Shown here piece after piece: positions 1-8,335 of a stretch of DNA of 64,000 bases; position 1 is the stretch's first letter; every line of letters begins with the position of its first letter. Made by a program: the position numbers and the translations under genes. Under the pieces are notes generated by a model. The model worked only from the letters and a program-made list of their open reading frames with translations. It ran no database searches and was not told the origin of the DNA. Origin of the DNA: Synechococcus sp. ROS8604 (lineage in GTDB: Bacteria > Cyanobacteriota > Cyanobacteriia > PCC-6307 > Cyanobiaceae); the NCBI RefSeq assembly GCF_014279655.1, contig NZ_CP047946.1:2812905-2876904 (forward strand), given 5' to 3'.

Positions 1-691
1 CCGCGAAACGATCGCAGCTGAGGACATCCTTCACGATCTAGGCGCCTTCTCGATCATCGCCAGCGATTCCCAGGCGATGGGCCGTGTCGGCGAGGTGATC
101 ACGCGCACCTTCCAAACAGCCCACAAGATGAAAATGCAGCGTGGAGCGTTGCCGGAAGACTCCAGCCGCAACGACAACCACCGTCTGAAGCGCTATATCG
201 CCAAAGTCACCATCAATCCAGCCATCGCCCATGGCATCAGCAGCCAAGTTGGGTCTGTAGAGACAGGCAAACTCGCCGATCTAGTGCTCTGGAAACCAGG
301 ATTCTTTGGGATACGACCACAACTCGTCGTGAAAGGCGGATCGATCGTCTGGGCCCAAATGGGTGATGCCAACGCCTCAATCCCCACACCTGGACCTGTG
401 CATGGAAGACCCATGTTTGCCGCCTTTGGCAAAGCCCTTGCGCCCAGTTGCCTCACCTTTTTGAGCGAAGCAGCCCTCAACGACAACATCCAAAGCAAAC
501 TCGGTCTGGAACGCACCTGTATTGCCGTAGAGCACACCCGTGACGTTGGCAAAAGTGCGCTGAAACTCAACTCAGCGCTTCCCAACATGAGCGTGGATCC
601 ACAGACCTATGAGGTGTTCGCCGATGGCGCGCTTCTCACCTGTGAACCAGCAGAGGTATTACCTCTCGCCCAGCGCTACCTGCTGCTTTGA
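1..691 (+). CDS. ureC: Urease alpha subunit, C-terminal part (truncated by window edge)
   Basis: This is the catalytic subunit of nickel urease, which hydrolyses urea to ammonia and carbamate in the cytoplasm. The reading frame is open from base 2, so the 5' part lies outside the window; 229 residues are present. Visible are the segment [11 protein letters not shown], whose Asp (codon at 65-67) matches the nickel-ligand Asp of the family, then MKMQRG and [11 protein letters not shown], which are typical of the C-terminal part of UreC. It stops at 689-691. The product fits the nitrogen-scavenging theme of the next 20 kb. Family assignment is very safe; the N-terminal nickel ligands cannot be inspected here. 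Confidence 0.97.
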   Translation, partial: RETIAAEDILHDLGAFSIIASDSQAMGRVGEVITRTFQTAHKMKMQRGALPEDSSRNDNHRLKRYIAKVTINPAIAHGISSQVGSVETGKLADLVLWKPGFFGIRPQLVVKGGSIVWAQMGDANASIPTPGPVHGRPMFAAFGKALAPSCLTFLSEAALNDNIQSKLGLERTCIAVEHTRDVGKSALKLNSALPNMSVDPQTYEVFADGALLTCEPAEVLPLAQRYLLL

Positions 692-934
692 TCGCGACCG
701 ACCAAAGAACATCGTCCAGAATGACATCAATAAATGTTCAATAAAAGATTCCTAGACCAAGAAATGGTTCTCGCCACTACTTGATCACTGTTGCATTAAT
801 CCAGAAAAGGTATTAACCGAAACCAAAAAACCGTCCTTCGAACCATTTGTCGTTGCGATCAAGCGATCGGTAACAAAGAGCACGTGGCCCAACAGACATG
901 CAGATCTTTGATGACTGAGTGCAATGGTGAGCCA
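692..934. other. Intergenic region between ureC and the ATP-grasp cassette
   Basis: About 240 bases without a convincing gene or a strong T-tailed hairpin. It is AT-rich around 720-830 and presumably holds the promoter of the cassette that follows. A GTA-N8-CAC string near 870 has only half of an NtcA site and is not called. Confidence 0.4.
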
Positions 935-2425
935 ATGTTCAATGAGTATCGGCCAACCCATGGTTACGACGAATATTTTTGTTGGAAGGAATCCGCTCCA
1001 AGGGCAGATTTGGAGCCACTGCTGTCGTCGCTTGGGCAGATTGGGCTCACGGAACTAAATCGAAATCATGCTTCGGCCGGAAACCTCCTCCGACGACTCG
1101 GAGCCACCTTCCGGCTGAATGGCGCAGGATTAGATGGGAGAGAAAGAATCCTGCCCTTCGATCCCCTGCCAAGGCTCATTCATCTCAACGATTGGGCCAA
1201 GCTCGAACGTGGTCTTCTTCAGCGCTTGGAGGCCATCGATCGGTTTTTAGCCGACGTCTACGGACCACAGAGAATCCTGAAGGATCGTGTCATTCCACGG
1301 GAAGACGTGGAAAGTTCTCAGGGCTGGAGACCCCAAATGCAAGACATCCAGCTCCCATTGAATCGCTGGTGTCACATCTCAGGACTGGATCTCATCCGCG
1401 ACGAGGAAGGCACATGGCGCGTGCTGGAAGACAACCTGCGCTGTCCATCTGGTGTGGCCTATTTCCTCGAGAACCGACGGGTCATGAAGCGGTTATTTCC
1501 CAGCCTGTTTGCTGGTCGAACCGTTCAACCCATCGACGACTATCCCTCGAGATTGTTGCAGACACTGCAGGACTTAGCTCCATGGGCAGATTCACCGCGC
1601 GTTGTGCTGCTCACACCTGGGGTGTTCAACAGTGCTTACTTCGAACACAGCTACCTCGCCCAACAGATGGGCATTGCCCTGGTGGAAGGGCGTGACTTGA
1701 TCTGCGAAGACGGCCGCGTTTGGATGCGCAGCACCACTGGACGAGAAGCAGTGGATGTGATTTACCGACGAATCGATGACGATTTCCTCGATCCAAAGGT
1801 GTTCCGTCGCGATTCGGCGCTTGGCGTACCTGGATTGATGGATATTTTGCAAAATGGCCGCATCGCCATTGCCAATGCTCCAGGAACTGGGGTCGCCGAC
1901 GACAAATTGATCTACGCCTATGTACCAAAAATGATCCGTTATTACCTCAATGAAGAACCGATTATCGACAATGTCCCCACTTATCTCTGCTCCCACCCAG
2001 ATGATCGCCAATACGTTTTAGAAAACCTCGAAAAACTTGTGGTTAAGTCTGTGGCTGAAGCAGGGGGTTATGGAATGTTAATAGGACCACAATCTAGCCG
2101 AAGTGAAATCGAAGAATTCGACTCAAAAATTAGAGCAAACCCTCGAAATTACATTGCCCAACCAACATTACAACTCTCGACTGTTCCCTCGCTAAGCGAT
2201 GGAGAGCTGTTTCCTTGTCATGTAGATCTAAGACCTTATGTTTTACGCGGAGCATCGAACTGGGTCAGTCCGGGTGGCCTCACTCGCGTCGCCCTGAAAC
2301 GTGGTTCCCTTGTGGTGAACTCATCGCAAGGAGGAGGCTGTAAAGACACATGGGTTGTTGGTGACAGCCAGATTGTCAAAGACAGCCAAGTTGAACCAAG
2401 CATGCAGGAGGCAATGCCATGCTGA
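935..2425 (+). CDS. Circularly permuted ATP-grasp protein (DUF404/DUF407 type)
   Basis: A protein of about 496 residues belonging to the circularly permuted ATP-grasp family, predicted to form an amide or peptide bond at the expense of ATP on an unknown substrate. Seen: VLEDNLRCPSG near residue 163 and VVKSVAEAGGYGM near residue 369, both characteristic of the family. The ATG at 935 (MFNEY) is preferred because family members start with a short N-terminus like this; ATG 911 and an in-frame start at 884 are alternatives. It overlaps the next gene by 7 bases and is translationally coupled to it. The three-gene set with alpha-E and transglutaminase-like proteins recurs in many bacteria. The substrate is not known. 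Confidence 0.9.
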   Translation: MFNEYRPTHGYDEYFCWKESAPRADLEPLLSSLGQIGLTELNRNHASAGNLLRRLGATFRLNGAGLDGRERILPFDPLPRLIHLNDWAKLERGLLQRLEAIDRFLADVYGPQRILKDRVIPREDVESSQGWRPQMQDIQLPLNRWCHISGLDLIRDEEGTWRVLEDNLRCPSGVAYFLENRRVMKRLFPSLFAGRTVQPIDDYPSRLLQTLQDLAPWADSPRVVLLTPGVFNSAYFEHSYLAQQMGIALVEGRDLICEDGRVWMRSTTGREAVDVIYRRIDDDFLDPKVFRRDSALGVPGLMDILQNGRIAIANAPGTGVADDKLIYAYVPKMIRYYLNEEPIIDNVPTYLCSHPDDRQYVLENLEKLVVKSVAEAGGYGMLIGPQSSRSEIEEFDSKIRANPRNYIAQPTLQLSTVPSLSDGELFPCHVDLRPYVLRGASNWVSPGGLTRVALKRGSLVVNSSQGGGCKDTWVVGDSQIVKDSQVEPSMQEAMPC

Positions 2426-3402
2426 GCCGGGTTGCCGACTCCTTGTATTGGATTAATCGATATGTGGAACGCGCAGAGAACATTTCTCGTTTCCTGGAAG
2501 TGAGTGAAGCCATGGCGTTGGATTGCCCTCCCGGCAGCGCCGAACCATGGCTTCCACTCATTGATGCCAGTGGAGACAGGCAGAGCTTTGATCAAGTTTA
2601 CCCACTGCGATCTCCACGAGATGTCTTGGGGTTTCTGCTCCTTGATCGCGACAATCCCAACAGCATTCTGAGCTGCATTGCCAATGCAAGAGAAAATGCT
2701 CGCCAGATCCGTGATGTGATCACCACAGAAATGTGGGAGCAACTGAACGACCTCTACTGGAATGTTCAAGATGGTGAGTCAATCTGGCAAGAACCAGATC
2801 AAGAACAGCTCCGCAGCATCCGAAGAGGTTGTCAGCTTTTTTATGGCATTACGGATGTCACCCTAAGCCGTGATCAGGCCTGGCTTTTCAGTCAACTAGG
2901 CCGCTGGATCGAACGCGCCGACAAAACATCCAGGATCCTGGACGTGAAGTATTTTCTTCTTCTACCAAGCACAAAAGAAATTGGTGGTGTTCTTGATGAA
3001 CTTCAATGGATATCTCTACTTCGTACAGCCGGGGCTTATCAGATGTACCGGAAAAGTGTTCAACAAGCAATCACTCCATCTTCCGTGGCCAGATTCCTAC
3101 TACTGGATCCAATCTTCCCGCGATCAGTGCGCTTCTGTTTGCAAAAAATCAACGACACATTGCGCCTCATCCAACGACAACCACAACTGGGCCCCCCTGA
3201 TGATCTCGAATGCCTGCGCGGACAGTTGCTTGCCAAGTGGAGCTATGTACGGATTGATGTCCTGATTGAGCGGGGGCTGCACGAAGCCATCGACGAATTA
3301 CAGGAAGAGCTCAATCAACTGCATCAACTGATTCACGCCCGATATTTCATCACCACCGACCTTGGCTCCATTCCCACTGATCCATCATGCGCGCTGAGCT
3401 AA
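2419..3402 (+). CDS. Alpha-E domain protein (DUF403)
   Basis: A 327-residue, mainly helical protein that opens with MLSRVADSLYWINRYVERAEN, the signature of the alpha-E family, rich in conserved acidic and arginine residues. The family has no firmly established activity, but it is nearly always encoded beside a circularly permuted ATP-grasp protein and a transglutaminase-like protein, as here. Its start overlaps the ATP-grasp gene by 7 bases and its end overlaps the transglutaminase gene by 16 bases, so the three are almost certainly one transcript. A role in making or binding the cassette's peptide-like product is inference. Confidence 0.9.
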   Translation: MLSRVADSLYWINRYVERAENISRFLEVSEAMALDCPPGSAEPWLPLIDASGDRQSFDQVYPLRSPRDVLGFLLLDRDNPNSILSCIANARENARQIRDVITTEMWEQLNDLYWNVQDGESIWQEPDQEQLRSIRRGCQLFYGITDVTLSRDQAWLFSQLGRWIERADKTSRILDVKYFLLLPSTKEIGGVLDELQWISLLRTAGAYQMYRKSVQQAITPSSVARFLLLDPIFPRSVRFCLQKINDTLRLIQRQPQLGPPDDLECLRGQLLAKWSYVRIDVLIERGLHEAIDELQEELNQLHQLIHARYFITTDLGSIPTDPSCALS

Positions 3403-4289
3403 TCCACTGCATCACTTATCACTACGAGGCTCAAATCAGTCTGAGCGAACACAGGCTCTGCATGCAACCTCGGGGCCATGGTCATCAGCGCCTGATCGAT
3501 TACCAACTCAACATTTCACCCCAGCCCTTCCATAGCCATGAACTCGTCGCAGCCAGCGGCGATGCCATTCAACGCGTGCGCTTTCAAAACACCACTGATG
3601 AGCTCCGCTTCGAAGCATGCAGTCGCGTTGAAACCACGACTCCAGCACCGTTACTGAATTGTCTCAATGGGCGCGAACCCCTACTGCCCTACCCACGTGG
3701 TCGATTAAATCCAGATCTTCAAGGAGCGCTAGAGGGCTGGCTGCCAAACGGCCAACACGATCCCTCAGCAGTTGCCTTAGCTCAGGACGCCTTGATGGGC
3801 ACCAACCAACAAGCGCTGCCTTTCCTCAAACAGCTCATCGAAATGATTCAAGACAGGGTGAAATACACCCAACGCCATCAAGGAGCCGCCTGGCCAGCAG
3901 GCCGAACTCTGCGAGAGCGGGTTGGGTCCTGCCGCGACCTCGCCATGCTGATGGTGGAATGCTGCCGAAGCATTGGTTTACCGGCTCGCTTTGTCAGCGG
4001 TTACCACTTAGCGAATCCGGCACCCGAGTCCTACGACCTACATGCCTGGGCGGAGATTTATCTACCAGGTGCTGGATGGCGTGGGTTTGATCCCAGCGCA
4101 GGAGGAGAAACAACCGATCGCTACATCGTGCTTGCGAGTTCCTCCCGCCCAGATCTCACGGCAGCGGTCACGGGCAGCTTCAGCGGGCCGGCATCCACGC
4201 AAAGCCACCTGAGTTGGACCATTCAAGCCACCGTTGACGACAACACCAATCAACCGGAGAACAAGACGGCTCTTATTCAGGCAGCTTGA
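3387..4289 (+). CDS. Transglutaminase-like cysteine peptidase family protein
   Basis: A 300-residue protein with the bacterial transglutaminase-like N-terminal domain followed by the catalytic core. The triad is visible: Cys182 in GSCRDLA, His219 in LHAWAE and Asp235 in GFDPSAG. Such proteins act as peptidases or acyl transferases, and in this cassette the enzyme probably processes the product of the ATP-grasp partner (inference). No signal peptide is seen, so it is likely cytoplasmic. It starts inside the alpha-E gene, and its 3' end overlaps the convergent cupin gene by 13 bases. Confidence 0.9.
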   Translation: MRAELIHCITYHYEAQISLSEHRLCMQPRGHGHQRLIDYQLNISPQPFHSHELVAASGDAIQRVRFQNTTDELRFEACSRVETTTPAPLLNCLNGREPLLPYPRGRLNPDLQGALEGWLPNGQHDPSAVALAQDALMGTNQQALPFLKQLIEMIQDRVKYTQRHQGAAWPAGRTLRERVGSCRDLAMLMVECCRSIGLPARFVSGYHLANPAPESYDLHAWAEIYLPGAGWRGFDPSAGGETTDRYIVLASSSRPDLTAAVTGSFSGPASTQSHLSWTIQATVDDNTNQPENKTALIQAA

Positions 4290-4768
4290 AGAAGCGGCTC
4301 AACACCATGCAACACAGGACGCATGGCACCTTTGGTCGTCACCAACCTCAAGGCAGGGATACGACCACTGTTATAAACACGAAACTCACGGGTCAAAGAT
4401 GCCTTCTCTTCACGAACCGCTTGATTGAGCACGACAGATCCATCTAGATCAGAAATAGATCGATGAAATGTTCCGGGAGGAATGCGAAGAATGTCGCCTC
4501 CTGCCGCCAGACGAACAATATGAAAAGGCTGATCCCAAGCAAAATTGACCAAATAAAACGTTCGCCCTCCACTAGCGGCCAACAGGTTGTCTTCTTGATG
4601 GGGATGCAAATAAAATTGCCAATCTCCACTCTCCTCTGCATCCGGAGGACTTACCGCTGGCCCACGGTGAATAACTAAGTCGCGAGCATTCGAATCAGAA
4701 ATCGTGACATCAAAAAAACGAACAGATGGAGTATCACGAAAACGCGTATAAGGAATAAGCTCGAACAT
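4277..4768 (-). CDS. Cupin-fold protein
   Basis: A 163-residue protein with a cupin-like beta pattern. Candidate metal ligands are the histidines of YLHPHQEDN near residue 54, and a second motif, IPPGTFHRS near residue 97, has the PxGxxH form of cupin motif 2. It could bind a metal and a small ligand; no substrate can be named. It runs towards the transglutaminase gene, with the 3' ends overlapping by 13 bases. It lies 64 bases downstream of moaA on the same strand and may share its transcript. Confidence 0.75.
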   Translation of the reverse strand: MFELIPYTRFRDTPSVRFFDVTISDSNARDLVIHRGPAVSPPDAEESGDWQFYLHPHQEDNLLAASGGRTFYLVNFAWDQPFHIVRLAAGGDILRIPPGTFHRSISDLDGSVVLNQAVREEKASLTREFRVYNSGRIPALRLVTTKGAMRPVLHGVEPLLQAA

Positions 4769-4832
4769 CGCAACAAAAAGTCAGTAATCAGCTTTAACGC
4801 TTATACCTCGTTTAATCCGTAGCGGATGCCAC

Positions 4833-5885
4833 TCATCCACCCAAATAAGCCATCTCGGCGTGATGGTTTGCTGGCTGCTCTAACCCACGCTCTTCACTAA
4901 AACGATCAGAACGGCGCGACCACAGCCCAGTCATCACCTCTGCAAGCGCAAAATCGGAAACATCCTCTCGAAGCCATCGGCGCAAATCAAGACCTTCACT
5001 GGCAAACAGACAGGTAAACGCTTGCCCGTCTGCGGTGATCCTAAGACGATTGCAATCAGAACAGAATGGCTCTGTAATTGAGGCAATGGTGGCAACAGAA
5101 CCTTCACCATCTTCGTAGATCCATTGACCACTTGTTCCACCAGGTTGACGACCAAGGGATTGAAGCGGCCAATTGCTGTGAAGAAGCTGAATCATCTCAC
5201 TGGCCGGCATCACCTGATCACGACACCAGCCATTGCGATTGCCTACATCCATATATTCGATCAAACGCAATGGCAATCCTTGTGTCCTTGCAAAACGCGC
5301 CAATGGAATCAGCTGATCATCATTTTGACCGCGTTGGATCACGGCATTCAGCTTGAGACGACCTCGCGCAGGATTGAATCCCGCAGCACGAGCTGCATCA
5401 ATTCCCGCCAAGACGCGCTGAATGAGAGCCTTCCCAGCCTCAGGACCAGAACGCAAGCCAGCCATACGGGCAATACTTGCTCCATCAACGGCATCCAAGC
5501 TGATCGTGATGCGATCCACTCCCATATCGCGCAACCGTCTTGCCTTCTCATCGTTGAGGAGAGAACCATTGGTGGTGATAGCCACGTCTTTCAAACGACT
5601 AAAAGGATGAGCAACCTCCTGCCTTGCAAGCGAGAGTTGATCAAGAAGCGGCCAAAGGCGATCGGTGAGCAAAGGTTCACCACCTGTTAGTCGAAGCGTA
5701 TGGGCTCCTAACTGACAGGCCGCTTGGATCAAGCGAAGTTGATCACGAGTAGACAACAAACCTGGAGGCTCAATGCTTTCTGGACAGCAATATCGGCACG
5801 CTAAATTACATCTTGCAGTTAGAGACAACCTTAAAACTCCCAGCGGCCTAGCAAGGAGATCAATGACAGCTGATGGCTTCATCAT
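4833..5885 (-). CDS. moaA: GTP 3',8-cyclase MoaA
   Basis: A radical SAM enzyme that, with MoaC, converts GTP to cyclic pyranopterin monophosphate, the first step of molybdenum cofactor synthesis. It has 350 residues. The N-terminal cluster motif is Cys26-x3-Cys30-x2-Cys33 (CNLACRYC). The C-terminal cluster has CSDC followed by a third Cys in FTCLF, and the chain ends in the Gly-Gly tail required in the family. It follows mobA with an ATG/TGA overlap, so the two are co-translated. The cofactor is needed by nitrate reductase, encoded 2.5 kb away. Confidence 0.97.
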   Translation of the reverse strand: MMKPSAVIDLLARPLGVLRLSLTARCNLACRYCCPESIEPPGLLSTRDQLRLIQAACQLGAHTLRLTGGEPLLTDRLWPLLDQLSLARQEVAHPFSRLKDVAITTNGSLLNDEKARRLRDMGVDRITISLDAVDGASIARMAGLRSGPEAGKALIQRVLAGIDAARAAGFNPARGRLKLNAVIQRGQNDDQLIPLARFARTQGLPLRLIEYMDVGNRNGWCRDQVMPASEMIQLLHSNWPLQSLGRQPGGTSGQWIYEDGEGSVATIASITEPFCSDCNRLRITADGQAFTCLFASEGLDLRRWLREDVSDFALAEVMTGLWSRRSDRFSEERGLEQPANHHAEMAYLGG

Positions 5886-6478
5886 TCCTCAAGGGCTCCT
5901 AGATCAGCAGGACAGTTGAGATTTCGCAACGCCCCATAAGGCAAGGCAAGCACCCGATGCGGCACCCTCTCAAGCCAATCATGCATACTCAGCTGTTCAG
6001 CAGCCAACTGACTCCACAAGGCATCTCGATAGACACTGTGATTGGGATAGATAGCAAACAAAGGCTGAAGCTGATTTCCGTCATGTGAAACCACAGCCAA
6101 AGATGGCTGCTCCTGCCAAGCATGAATCAGCCGGACCAGGATCGAAGCGTCCAAGCAAGGCATATCAACAGGGAGGACAAGGAAAGCGAGCGCCTTCGCC
6201 TGACCAAAAACCGCCGACAACGCAGCCAAAGGCCCCTGACCGGGGGAAGGATCAGACCTGCACTCAACACCTTCCAATGTCGACACCAACTGACGATGAC
6301 GAGGGATTGAACTCACCACATCAACTGGCAGATCCAGAGAACGGCACACACCAATACTGTGGGTCAACCAACAGCCGCCATCAGGATGAGCGAGGAGAGA
6401 TTTGTCTTGGCCCATGCGACGACTCATCCCGCCACTAAGCACACAAGCGCGGAGTCCTTGCACGATTGGCAGGTCCAT
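5882..6478 (-). CDS. mobA: Molybdenum cofactor guanylyltransferase MobA
   Basis: Transfers GMP to molybdopterin to give the bis-MGD-type cofactor used by NarB. The ATG at 6478 gives 198 residues and places the nucleotide-binding motif LSGGMSRRMGQDKS at the N-terminus, as in the family. An upstream in-frame extension to 6580 is rejected because it would cover the regulatory element at 6516-6529. VLPVDMPCLD is the expected metal/nucleotide segment. It overlaps moaA by 4 bases and is divergent from nrtP. Confidence 0.93.
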   Translation of the reverse strand: MDLPIVQGLRACVLSGGMSRRMGQDKSLLAHPDGGCWLTHSIGVCRSLDLPVDVVSSIPRHRQLVSTLEGVECRSDPSPGQGPLAALSAVFGQAKALAFLVLPVDMPCLDASILVRLIHAWQEQPSLAVVSHDGNQLQPLFAIYPNHSVYRDALWSQLAAEQLSMHDWLERVPHRVLALPYGALRNLNCPADLGALEE

Positions 6479-6512
6479 CGCAGACGAAATACCGAACAAA
6501 GAAGGCTCATGC

Positions 6513-6534
6513 AATGTAGCGAATAAAACAAAAG
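6513..6534 (+). promoter_or_regulatory. Candidate NtcA-type element upstream of nrtP
   Basis: GTA at 6516-6518, eight bases, then AAC at 6527-6529: the left half of the NtcA consensus GTA-N8-TAC is kept and the right half has one change. The stretch TGTAGCGAAT-A-AAACAAAA is repeated with a single difference upstream of nirA (16417-16435), at a similar distance from the start codon (about 170 and 155 bases). The repetition in front of two nitrate-assimilation genes is the main support. A role for NtcA is inferred, and the site could also serve mobA/moaA. Confidence 0.5.
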
Positions 6535-6696
6535 TGAACCGATCAGCATTGGCATAGCCCCTTATAGGTATCAAACACAACTATGCGAGTCAGAGCCTAA
6601 TGATCAAATAGCTGGGCGGTTTGCATGTGCGCCGCATTTTGATTCCTCTGCGCATTTTTCAGAAGCCGGGGTTGACTTACACATTTTCATACCCCC

Positions 6697-8259
6697 ATGC
6701 TTGGAGAACTCTGGTCTTTCCAGGGGAGATACCGAACTCTTCATCTCACCTGGTTCGCATTTTTTCTGACCTTTGTCGTCTGGTTCAACCTGGCGCCCTT
6801 GGCTACCACCGTTAAGGCCGATTTGGGCTTAACACTCGGTCAAATCCGTACCGTTGCGATCTGCAACGTGGCTCTCACGATCCCAGCCCGCGTTCTAATC
6901 GGAATGCTTCTCGACAAATATGGGCCTCGACTGACCTATTCCAGCCTGCTGGTTTTTTCGGTCATTCCTTGCCTGATGTTTGCCTCAGCGCAAGACTTTA
7001 ATCAGCTAGTGGTAGCACGCCTACTTTTATCCATCGTGGGTGCAGGCTTTGTGATCGGGATCCGCATGGTTGCCGAATGGTTCCCACCCAAAGAGATCGG
7101 TCTCGCCGAAGGAATCTATGGCGGTTGGGGCAATTTCGGATCAGCGTTCTCGGCATTAACACTCGTAGGACTGGCAGGGTGGCTCTCGTTCTCAGGCGGC
7201 TTTGAACTTCCCTCAGGGGCCATCCTTAATTGGCGTGGTGCGATTGCTCTAACTGGAATCATTTCTGCCATATACGGTGTTATCTATTACTTCAACGTTA
7301 GCGATACACCTCCTGGAAAAACTTATCAAAAGCCTGAACGCACAGCAGGCCTGGAAGTCACTTCAATGCGTGATTTCTGGGGATTGCTGGGAATGAATGT
7401 GCCGTTTGCCGCCATTCTCTGCGTGCTTTGCTGGCGCTTACAAAAGGTTGGTTTTCTGAATGCAGGAACCTATCCATTGGCCTTGGGTGCCGTTCTGATC
7501 TGGTTCATTTTTCAAACCTGGGGAATCATTCGCACCAATCGAGAGCTGATCATGGGTACGAAAACGTATCCCAAAGAAGATCGCTACGAATTCAAGCAGG
7601 TTGCCATTCTTGAACTCACTTACATTGTGAATTTTGGATCAGAGCTGGCCGTCGTTTCAATGTTGCCAACATTTTTCGAAACCACTTTTGATCTCCCTAA
7701 AGCAACCGCTGGCATCCTCGCCTCTTGTTTTGCTTTTGTGAATCTTGTCGCTCGCCCAGCTGGAGGCCTAATCTCCGACAAACTTGGCAGTCGTAAAAAC
7801 ACGATGGCGTTCTTAACAGGAGGTCTTGGGATTGGTTACCTCGTCATGAGCATGATCAAACCTGGCACATTCAGCGGAACCACAGGGATCATCATCGCTG
7901 TGTTGATCACCATGCTGGCCTCTTTCTTCGTTCAATCAGGAGAAGGAGCTACGTTTGCACTCGTTCCTTTGGTGAAGCGACGCGTCACAGGCCAAGTTGC
8001 TGGTTTGGTTGGTGCGTACGGCAACGTCGGAGCTGTGACTTACCTCACGATTTTTAGTCTGCTACCGATGTGGATGGGTGGGGGTAAGGATCCTTCTCCA
8101 GAAATCATCGCAGCCTCCAATAGTGCTTTCTTCCAAGTTCTGGGGGTCGCTGGCCTAATCGTTGCTTTCTTCTGCTTCTTCTTCCTCAAAGAACCCAAGG
8201 GTTCCTTTGATGACTTGCATGAAGGAGAAACAGCGAGTCCTAATTTCGCCAATAACTGA
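6697..8259 (+). CDS. nrtP: Nitrate/nitrite permease, MFS family (NrtP/NapA type)
   Basis: A 520-residue integral membrane protein of the nitrate/nitrite porter branch of the major facilitator superfamily, importing nitrate across the cytoplasmic membrane. About 12 hydrophobic segments are visible. The GMLLDKYGPRLTY loop between helices 2 and 3 and the glycine-rich EGIYGGWGNFGSAFS helix are typical nitrate-signature regions. A large insertion between helices 6 and 7 (roughly residues 205-300) is also typical of cyanobacterial NrtP. It is followed by a hairpin terminator and narB on the same strand. Confidence 0.93.
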   Translation: MLGELWSFQGRYRTLHLTWFAFFLTFVVWFNLAPLATTVKADLGLTLGQIRTVAICNVALTIPARVLIGMLLDKYGPRLTYSSLLVFSVIPCLMFASAQDFNQLVVARLLLSIVGAGFVIGIRMVAEWFPPKEIGLAEGIYGGWGNFGSAFSALTLVGLAGWLSFSGGFELPSGAILNWRGAIALTGIISAIYGVIYYFNVSDTPPGKTYQKPERTAGLEVTSMRDFWGLLGMNVPFAAILCVLCWRLQKVGFLNAGTYPLALGAVLIWFIFQTWGIIRTNRELIMGTKTYPKEDRYEFKQVAILELTYIVNFGSELAVVSMLPTFFETTFDLPKATAGILASCFAFVNLVARPAGGLISDKLGSRKNTMAFLTGGLGIGYLVMSMIKPGTFSGTTGIIIAVLITMLASFFVQSGEGATFALVPLVKRRVTGQVAGLVGAYGNVGAVTYLTIFSLLPMWMGGGKDPSPEIIAASNSAFFQVLGVAGLIVAFFCFFFLKEPKGSFDDLHEGETASPNFANN

Positions 8260-8287
8260 TTCCTTACACCTATTCATATCTGCATGG

Positions 8288-8315
8288 CACCCGGAGCCAT
8301 TGGTTCCGGGTGTTT
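8288..8315 (+). terminator. Hairpin between nrtP and narB
   Basis: A perfect 8-bp stem, CACCCGGA (8288-8295) with TCCGGGTG (8305-8312), which can be extended inward by three weaker pairs, followed by TTT. It lies in the 76-base nrtP-narB gap, ending about 20 bases before the narB ATG. The T tract is short, so partial termination (lower narB expression) is more likely than a full stop. Termination is inference. Confidence 0.55.
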
Positions 8316-8335
8316 CTAATACCAATTATCGAATC

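Noticed and set aside
5124..5690. Long plus-strand open frame of 188 codons opposite moaA
   Set aside because: It is the shadow of moaA; the product is Ser/Thr/Ile-rich without domain character, and moaA has all family motifs.
6568..6581. Second GTA-N8-AAC string in the mobA-nrtP gap
   Set aside because: Unlike the site at 6516 it has no matching flanks upstream of nirA, so it was not called.
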